This document shows, one piece after another, positions 5,057 through 9,659 of a stretch of DNA of 9,659 nucleotides (positions are counted from its first letter, which is position 1; every line of letters begins with the position of its first letter). The position numbers and the translations under genes are program-made. The notes beneath the pieces are model-generated. The model did not search any database. It was not told where the DNA came from and worked only from the letters and a program-made list of their open reading frames with translations. This DNA is from Savagea sp. Its GTDB lineage: Bacteria > Bacillota > Bacilli > Bacillales_A > Planococcaceae. The stretch lies in the NCBI GenBank assembly GCA_030152265.1, contig JASLHQ010000073.1, forward strand, positions 1 through 9,659. The letters run 5' to 3'.

Positions 5057-7717
5057 TTAGCGCTCACGCAGCATTTCTTCATAAACAGAAAGTAAAATGC
5101 CACCGCTTTGATAATGCTCTAATTCGACGTCATTGTCTAATCGTAAAATGACAGGTACATCAACTGTAGAGCCATCTTTTCGTTCGACACGCATCAAAAG
5201 TTCGCTCCCCGGTGTCCACGTATCGATCGGCGATTGCACCGAATACTTTTCTTCTCCCGTCAATTGATACGTCTCTTTACTTTCTCCATCGATAAACTGT
5301 AATGGTAATACACCCATACCGACGAGGTTCGAGCGGTGAATCCGTTCGAAACTTTCTGCTAATACAATACGTACTCCGAGTAATTTCGTTCCTTTTGCTG
5401 CCCAGTCGCGAGAACTACCTGTCCCGTACTCTTTCCCTGCAAGGACGATTGAACCGACGTCTCGTGATAAATATCGTTGCGCGACTTCATACACACTCGC
5501 AATCTCACCTGTTGCCTGATCTTTCGTCCAACCACCGACACGACCTTCTGCTAATTCATTGCGCAAACGAACATTCGCAAACGTTCCTCGTACCATGACG
5601 TGATGATTTCCTCGGCGCGAACCGTAGTTATTAAAATCAGCAGGTAACAGACCTCGTTCACTCAAATAATGCCCAGCTTCACTCGTCGTCGGAATATAGC
5701 TCACAGGTGAAATATGGTCTGTCGTCATCGAATCTCCTAAAACGAGAAGTGGCACAAGTTCTTGCAAATCGTTAGATGTCGGACGTTTCGCATATTTTTC
5801 ATCAAAGTATGGCGAACGTTGAATATACGTAGACGCTTCATCCCAGTCGTATAACATGCCAGATGTCGCTTCAATCGCATCCCACGCATCATTACGATCG
5901 ACCGTTTCATATTCTTTCGTATACATATCCATCTCAATAAATTGTTGCATATACGTTTCAATTTCTTCGGATGATGGCCACAACTCTCTCAAATAAATAG
6001 GTTGTCCTTCGATAACAGCAATCGGTTCGGTCGCAAAATCAATCGTTACTCGACCAGCTAAAGCATAAGCAACGACAAGAGGTGGAGAAGCTAAATAGTT
6101 CGCCGGAATGTCCGGATGAATACGTCCTTCGAAATTTCGATTGCCACTAATGACCGCACTTGCAATCCATTCATGCGCTTGAATTTCCTCACTCACTCCG
6201 CCTTTTAAGTCCCCTGTATTTCCACAACACATCGCACAACCGTAGCCGTCGACGAAAAATCCGACACGTTCAAACGCCTCACGTAAACCGCCAGCTTCTA
6301 AATAACGCGTCACGACACGTGAACCTGGAGCGAGTGAAGTTTTCACATAAGAAGGAGGTGTTACTCCTCGTTTCGCTGCTTTTTCTGCCAGTAAACCTGC
6401 TGCGACCATCACATGTGGATTCGATGTATTCGTACAACTCGTAATCGCCGCTAAAACGACGGAACCATCTGCCAACTTTTCACGATCATACGCATAACGG
6501 GGACGTTCTTTCGCAAATCCTCCTTCTTCAATTGGCGCTCCGACGAGTCGTTCAAATTCACTAGCCATTTGAGAAAGTGACACACGGTCTTGCGGACGTT
6601 TCGGCCCAGCAAGTGAAGGCTCGATTTCATCTAATGAAACTTCGATCACATCCGTATAATGAATATCATCCGTTTCTTTCGGCAATAATCCTTGTACTTT
6701 CGCATACGTTTCCCATAAAGGTACGAGATCTTCTCTTCCCGTTTCACGGAAATAATGAAACGTTTGCTCATCTGTCGGGAAAAAGCTCATCGTCGCTCCG
6801 TATTCTGGTGCCATATTTGAAATGGTCGCCCGATCGGTCACAGGTAATGTCGCAACACCTGGGCCGAAAAACTCTACATACTTTCCAACGACACCGTATG
6901 CACGTAACCGTTCCGTCATCGTTAATGCTAAGTCTGTCGCGGTCACTCCTTCGCGCAAACTCCCTGTCAAACGTACGCCGATGACTTCCGGCATGACAAA
7001 ATACATCGGCTCTCCTAACATCGAGGCTTCTGCTTCAATTCCTCCAACTCCCCAACCGAGTGTTCCAATCCCATTAATCATCGGCGTGTGAGAGTCTGTC
7101 CCGACAAGTGTATCTGCATAGACGTACGTTTCTCCATTCGCAGGAGTCGTTTGTACACCCGTTGCTAAATATTCCAAATTTACTTGATGTACAATACCGT
7201 TAGAAGGTGGCACGACACGGAAATTATCGAAACTTTGCTGTGCCCACTTGATGAAGCGATAACGTTCTTCATTCCGTTCAAATTCACGGGCAACATTTTC
7301 TTCAAAAGCTTCCTTCGTTCCTGAAGACTCGATAATGACGGAATGGTCAATCACAAGATCGACAGGAATTTTCGGATTCACTTGTTTTGGATCGCTTCCT
7401 TTTTCAGCTACTGCATCTCGCATCGCTGCTAAATCAACGACCGCTGGGACGCCCGTAAAATCTTGAAAAATAATGCGAGCCGGTTGAAATGGTACTTCGC
7501 CTGTATAATGTCCTTTTCCCCAATTCGCTAATGCTTCAATATGTGTTTGCGTAATATATTTGCCATCATATTGACGAATCGCAGACTCCAGTAAGAGGCG
7601 AATCGTTTTCGGTAAATGACGGACATTTGGATAATCTTTTTCAAGCAGTTGTAAACTCGTATACCGATACGTTTTTCCCTTGATTGTAAAACGTCGGCGA
7701 TATTGGTTATTCATCAT
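5057..7717 (-). CDS. AcnA/CitB-family aconitate hydratase, divergent paralogue paired with PrpF
   Basis: The 886-residue [4Fe-4S] hydro-lyase is collinear with B. subtilis CitB but about 14 residues shorter at the N-terminus. Blocks seen include FQDFTGVPAVVDLA (84-97), IPVDLVIDHSV (117-127), TLVGTDSH (203-210), GWGVGGIEAEA, ANMAPEYGAT-type (300-309), ITSCTNTSNP with cluster ligand C428, GYGCAMCCGN with ligands C494 and C497, SGNRNFEGRIHP, GDSMTTDHISP, and EYGTGSSRDWAAKG with the catalytic serine S768 and substrate arginine R770. Cluster and catalytic residues are intact. Two normally invariant stretches differ from housekeeping aconitases: SHTPMING instead of SHTTMING, and CAMCCGNTGDL instead of CTTCIGNSGPL. 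It is not the proteobacterial AcnD type, whose N-terminal half differs. It starts 23 nt after prpF, with an AAAGGGAG site; ATG 7717 and the next codon ATG are both possible. It could be the main citric acid cycle aconitase, or a specialised one working on 2-methylcitrate, trans-aconitate products or similar. I favour the latter from its neighbour. Confidence 0.93.
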   Translation of the reverse strand: MMNNQYRRRFTIKGKTYRYTSLQLLEKDYPNVRHLPKTIRLLLESAIRQYDGKYITQTHIEALANWGKGHYTGEVPFQPARIIFQDFTGVPAVVDLAAMRDAVAEKGSDPKQVNPKIPVDLVIDHSVIIESSGTKEAFEENVAREFERNEERYRFIKWAQQSFDNFRVVPPSNGIVHQVNLEYLATGVQTTPANGETYVYADTLVGTDSHTPMINGIGTLGWGVGGIEAEASMLGEPMYFVMPEVIGVRLTGSLREGVTATDLALTMTERLRAYGVVGKYVEFFGPGVATLPVTDRATISNMAPEYGATMSFFPTDEQTFHYFRETGREDLVPLWETYAKVQGLLPKETDDIHYTDVIEVSLDEIEPSLAGPKRPQDRVSLSQMASEFERLVGAPIEEGGFAKERPRYAYDREKLADGSVVLAAITSCTNTSNPHVMVAAGLLAEKAAKRGVTPPSYVKTSLAPGSRVVTRYLEAGGLREAFERVGFFVDGYGCAMCCGNTGDLKGGVSEEIQAHEWIASAVISGNRNFEGRIHPDIPANYLASPPLVVAYALAGRVTIDFATEPIAVIEGQPIYLRELWPSSEEIETYMQQFIEMDMYTKEYETVDRNDAWDAIEATSGMLYDWDEASTYIQRSPYFDEKYAKRPTSNDLQELVPLLVLGDSMTTDHISPVSYIPTTSEAGHYLSERGLLPADFNNYGSRRGNHHVMVRGTFANVRLRNELAEGRVGGWTKDQATGEIASVYEVAQRYLSRDVGSIVLAGKEYGTGSSRDWAAKGTKLLGVRIVLAESFERIHRSNLVGMGVLPLQFIDGESKETYQLTGEEKYSVQSPIDTWTPGSELLMRVERKDGSTVDVPVILRLDNDVELEHYQSGGILLSVYEEMLRER

Positions 7718-7740
7718 ACATTCTCCCTTTCTTCCCTTTA

Positions 7741-8868
7741 TTATAAAGACACGAATAATTGTCCTTCCATGATCCGTTTTGCCGTACGTGGTAAACCGAC
7801 GCGTACGACATCTGTTTTCTCTTCATTCCATTCGACATGAACATTCACTACTCCATCGGGATGAGCTACTCGCACGATAGAAGATAATGAATGACTCGCA
7901 TATTTTTCTGGAATCGTTTCAACAATGCCTGCACAAGCAGCAATATTGTAAAGTCCACTTCCTGCAAATGTTCGATGAATGCGGTCCATTGACGTCATCC
8001 GCGATAAAATATCATAATCTTCTTTTTCAATAACGTCTCCACTCGTCGTCACATAGCGCTGCTTCGGGTAAATGAGCGCTACTTTCGGTACAGCTGGATT
8101 GTTTTTTGCCTCTTCTTCATCTTTCGTAACTCCGAAATAGACCGAACCTTTCAAACGGATTTGTTTCAACGTCTCTAATAACTTTTCATCTTGCATAAGC
8201 GCTTCATTCGTTCGAAACGACTCAAAACCGAAATCTCGTGCATCGACATAAATGAAAGGGTTTACAATATCAGCGAAAGTAACGCGATACGTTCGATCCC
8301 CAACAACTAAATCAGTCTGTCTCCCTTTCGGAAATGTACTCCCTGTTTTTCCACCACCTGGCGACACGATGAAAAGATCCATCATCGCTCCTTTTTGCAC
8401 AACGCCAGACATCCGATCTTCCCCTGTCACTCGAGCTTCTGTACCAACAACAGGTACCGTCATCTCTACGTACCGATGAATATTTCGGTTAAACGTACGC
8501 ACCGTTACATTTTCTGCCCCCTCTTCTACAGGAACAAACCCTTCATTCACAGCAAAAGCACCGACACCAGCCATTAAATTGCCACACGTTCCGACTGAAT
8601 CGACAATCGGTTCACCGATTCCTATTTGATAAAATGTATAGTCTAAATGTGCATCTTCACGACTCGCTGGGTGAATCACCATCACTTTACTCGTATGACT
8701 CGTTCCTCCTCCGAGCCCATTAATTTGCGATACGTTGTAAGCATCAATTCCTTCTAAAAAAACATCATTCCATAACGCCCTGTTTTTCGGTAAATCTTCC
8801 TCTTTGAAAAAAAGACCGCGACTCGTCCCTCCACGATAAACGGCGCAGCGAATCGTTTGTTGTGTCAT
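7741..8868 (-). CDS. PrpF-family isomerase (2-methylaconitate or aconitate cis-trans isomerase)
   Basis: PrpF proteins have the diaminopimelate-epimerase fold and move a proton and double bond in aconitate-like acids. In the methylcitrate pathway they make the isomer that the hydratase needs. The 375-residue product has the N-terminal signature YRGGTSRGLFF (11-21), GGGTSHTSKVMV with K61, and DSVGTCGNLMAGVG with C95. The 34-residue spacing of K61 and C95 equals that of the two active-site residues K73 and C107 reported for Shewanella PrpF. A second glycine/cysteine-containing half follows, with NPFIYVDARDFG and GLYNIAACAGIVE. The start has a GGGG site 8 nt upstream. It ends with tandem stops (TAATAA) just before the aconitase ribosome site, so the two are one transcription unit. 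No prpB, prpC or prpD is in view. The substrate (2-methylaconitate, trans-aconitate, 4-oxalomesaconate) cannot be decided from sequence. Family assignment is firm. Confidence 0.92.
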   Translation of the reverse strand: MTQQTIRCAVYRGGTSRGLFFKEEDLPKNRALWNDVFLEGIDAYNVSQINGLGGGTSHTSKVMVIHPASREDAHLDYTFYQIGIGEPIVDSVGTCGNLMAGVGAFAVNEGFVPVEEGAENVTVRTFNRNIHRYVEMTVPVVGTEARVTGEDRMSGVVQKGAMMDLFIVSPGGGKTGSTFPKGRQTDLVVGDRTYRVTFADIVNPFIYVDARDFGFESFRTNEALMQDEKLLETLKQIRLKGSVYFGVTKDEEEAKNNPAVPKVALIYPKQRYVTTSGDVIEKEDYDILSRMTSMDRIHRTFAGSGLYNIAACAGIVETIPEKYASHSLSSIVRVAHPDGVVNVHVEWNEEKTDVVRVGLPRTAKRIMEGQLFVSL

Positions 8869-8889
8869 TTTTTTCTACCCCTTTCTTTT

Positions 8890-8903
8890 TGGAAGCCCTT
8901 TCA
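8890..8903. promoter_or_regulatory. cre-like site (CcpA) upstream of the prpF-aconitase operon
   Basis: On the minus strand TGAAAGGGCTTCCA matches the catabolite-responsive element consensus TGWAARCGYTWNCW at 13 of 14 positions. The mismatch is in the normally conserved central CG. It lies between 21 and 36 bp upstream of the prpF start, where CcpA binding would block transcription. A carbon-catabolite control of this operon is plausible, not shown. Confidence 0.4.
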
Positions 8904-8995
8904 TTCTATTTTTAGCCATTTACTTACTTTTTGCAAGTGTTTTCTTTTATTTGAACTACTACTGTTTAAAATATTCTCTACACTTCCAAACGAAC

Positions 8996-9029
8996 AAAAA
9001 AAGAGAGAATGCTCCTTCGCACTCTCTCT
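8996..9029 (-). terminator. Intrinsic terminator of the small helical-protein gene
   Basis: On the minus strand the stem AGAGAGAGUGC / GCAUUCUCUCU (11 bp, one G-U) has a 6-nt GAAGGA loop and is followed by a run of seven U residues. It starts 6 nt after the stop codon at 9036 and isolates that gene from the prpF operon. Confidence 0.93.
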
Positions 9030-9035
9030 GTCCCA

Positions 9036-9323
9036 TTACAACAATTGTTTCAGCTTCCCAATAATAACTTCATTCGTTTCATACGCTTGCTCTTTTTCTT
9101 TAATATGTTGCTCAACAATAGCTAACTCTCTTTCATAATGAGCAAATTCTTCTTGAATCGCTTCAACAATTTCCTTTTCTTGAGCGATTTCTTGAAAAAT
9201 TGTCGTTCGCGCCCGCAATCTACGCTCTTCTTTTTCTAACACCGATAAATCTTCTTTCAACTCTTGATTTAACTCTTTGTAATGTTCTGCCATTTGTAGT
9301 ACATCATATGTTTGATAAGTCAT
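9036..9323 (-). CDS. Small, highly charged, predicted coiled-coil protein of unknown function
   Basis: This 95-residue protein is not recognised. From about residue 10 to the end it is almost entirely helix-forming and rich in Glu, Lys, Gln and Leu/Ile, with heptad-like spacing (for example LNQELKEDLSVLEKEERRL and EIVEAIQEEFAHYERELAIVEQHI), suggesting a long helical hairpin or dimeric coiled coil. It has no cysteine, proline, glycine-rich turn, signal peptide or membrane segment, so it is probably cytosolic. It is a real gene: GGGGAGG lies about 9 nt before the ATG, and a strong terminator follows the stop. It is monocistronic, lying between two terminators. Residue 88 is the only glycine. 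I do not assign a function; scaffolding or chaperone-like interaction is merely compatible with its shape. Confidence 0.8.
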   Translation of the reverse strand: MTYQTYDVLQMAEHYKELNQELKEDLSVLEKEERRLRARTTIFQEIAQEKEIVEAIQEEFAHYERELAIVEQHIKEKEQAYETNEVIIGKLKQLL

Positions 9324-9518
9324 TTATATCCGCCTCCCCTTCTAACATACTACGGTCGAACGTATGACCTTACGGATATTTCGCTAGTCATCCCCTTTTC
9401 ATTTAAACTAAAAAACATTCTTTCTATCGAAGAATTTTAACCTTTTTCTATTTTTCAATTGTTCAACATAATGAATGCTTATCTATCGTCTGAAAATCCC
9501 AACATATATTATAGAATG

Positions 9519-9555
9519 AAAAAACCTAGCAGTCATTGACAATGACTACTAGGTT
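9519..9555 (-). terminator. Intrinsic terminator of the rightmost gene
   Basis: On the minus strand CCUAGUAGUCAUUG pairs with CAAUGACUGCUAGG (one G-U), with a very tight loop that probably opens to 5 nt, followed by UUUUUU. It lies 8 nt after the stop codon ending at 9562. The opposite strand has no comparable U-run. Confidence 0.9.
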
Positions 9556-9561
9556 GATTGT

Positions 9562-9659
9562 TTACATGATCATCTTACTTTCTCGTGCACGCGCCATAAA
9601 TTTATCGCTTGAACGGTTGAAGAATTTCTTCAATGCAACACCTGCAATGATCGCGATAA
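9562..9659 (-). CDS. C-terminal end of an unidentified, probably membrane, protein (partial)
   Basis: Thirty-one codons and a TAA stop are visible; the rest lies beyond the right edge. The translation begins IAIIAGVALKKFF and ends ARARESKMIM. A hydrophobic stretch running straight into a basic, polar tail (KKFFNRSSDKFMARARESK) is what is expected for the last membrane helix and cytoplasmic tail of an inner-membrane protein. The reading frame is supported by the terminator placed directly after its stop. I do not recognise the family from so short a piece. Confidence 0.7.
   Translation of the reverse strand, partial: IAIIAGVALKKFFNRSSDKFMARARESKMIM

Noticed and set aside
5302..7091. Several open frames of 75-135 codons on the plus strand inside the aconitase gene
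   Set aside because: They are antisense shadows of a long conserved coding region, with low-complexity translations and no ribosome sites.
9346..9366. Imperfect palindrome CATAC...GTATG near the ribosome site of the small helical-protein gene
   Set aside because: The stem is only 5 bp with an 11-nt loop, which is expected by chance.
9380..9420. SigB-like promoter (GTTTTT, GGGGAT) upstream of the small helical-protein gene
   Set aside because: The spacer of 15 nt is slightly long and both hexamers have mismatches; no clear sigma-A promoter was found either, so the promoter is left unassigned.

Overview
The window looks like chromosomal DNA of a Bacillales bacterium (Firmicutes), of moderate-to-low GC by eye. 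The evidence is strong purine-rich Shine-Dalgarno sites (GGAGG type), a T-box riboswitch, a ComK competence regulator, a LytR-CpsA-Psr wall enzyme, and intrinsic terminators of the Gram-positive type. DHAD motifs resemble staphylococcal and Bacillus versions, but I cannot name the genus. I see no rRNA, tRNA, insertion sequence, prophage or CRISPR array. Gene density is high, and every intergenic gap except the T-box leader is under 300 bp.

Left part (1-2169, minus strand): a branched-chain amino acid biosynthesis operon. A consensus sigma-A promoter (2141-2169) drives ilvD (dihydroxy-acid dehydratase). Immediately after the ilvD stop comes a complete T-box leader with a probable AUC (isoleucine) specifier, an antiterminator and a terminator. 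It ends at the ribosome binding site and start codon of the next gene, probably ilvB, which lies off the left edge. Charged-tRNA control therefore sits inside the operon, between ilvD and what follows.

Centre (2255-4448): a short ComK-family competence regulator (minus) is divergent from a small two-domain sigma-70 factor (plus, GTG start). The sigma gene is followed by an LCP-family cell wall ligase. A bidirectional terminator, in which the LCP stop codon is embedded, separates this from the convergent genes on the right.

Right part (4450-9029, minus strand): prpF-like isomerase, then an AcnA/CitB-type aconitase with altered motifs, then a HAD-family 5'(3')-deoxyribonucleotidase. PrpF and the aconitase are 23 nt apart and almost surely form one operon. 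They suggest a tricarboxylate pathway involving cis/trans isomerisation (methylcitrate or trans-aconitate type), possibly under catabolite repression through a cre-like site.

Right edge (9036-9659, minus strand): a free-standing gene for a 95-residue all-helical charged protein with its own strong terminator, and the C-terminal end of an unidentified, probably membrane, protein with its terminator. No completely new system is evident. The items most worth following up are the PrpF plus divergent aconitase pair, the comK/sigma-factor divergent locus, and the intra-operon T-box.
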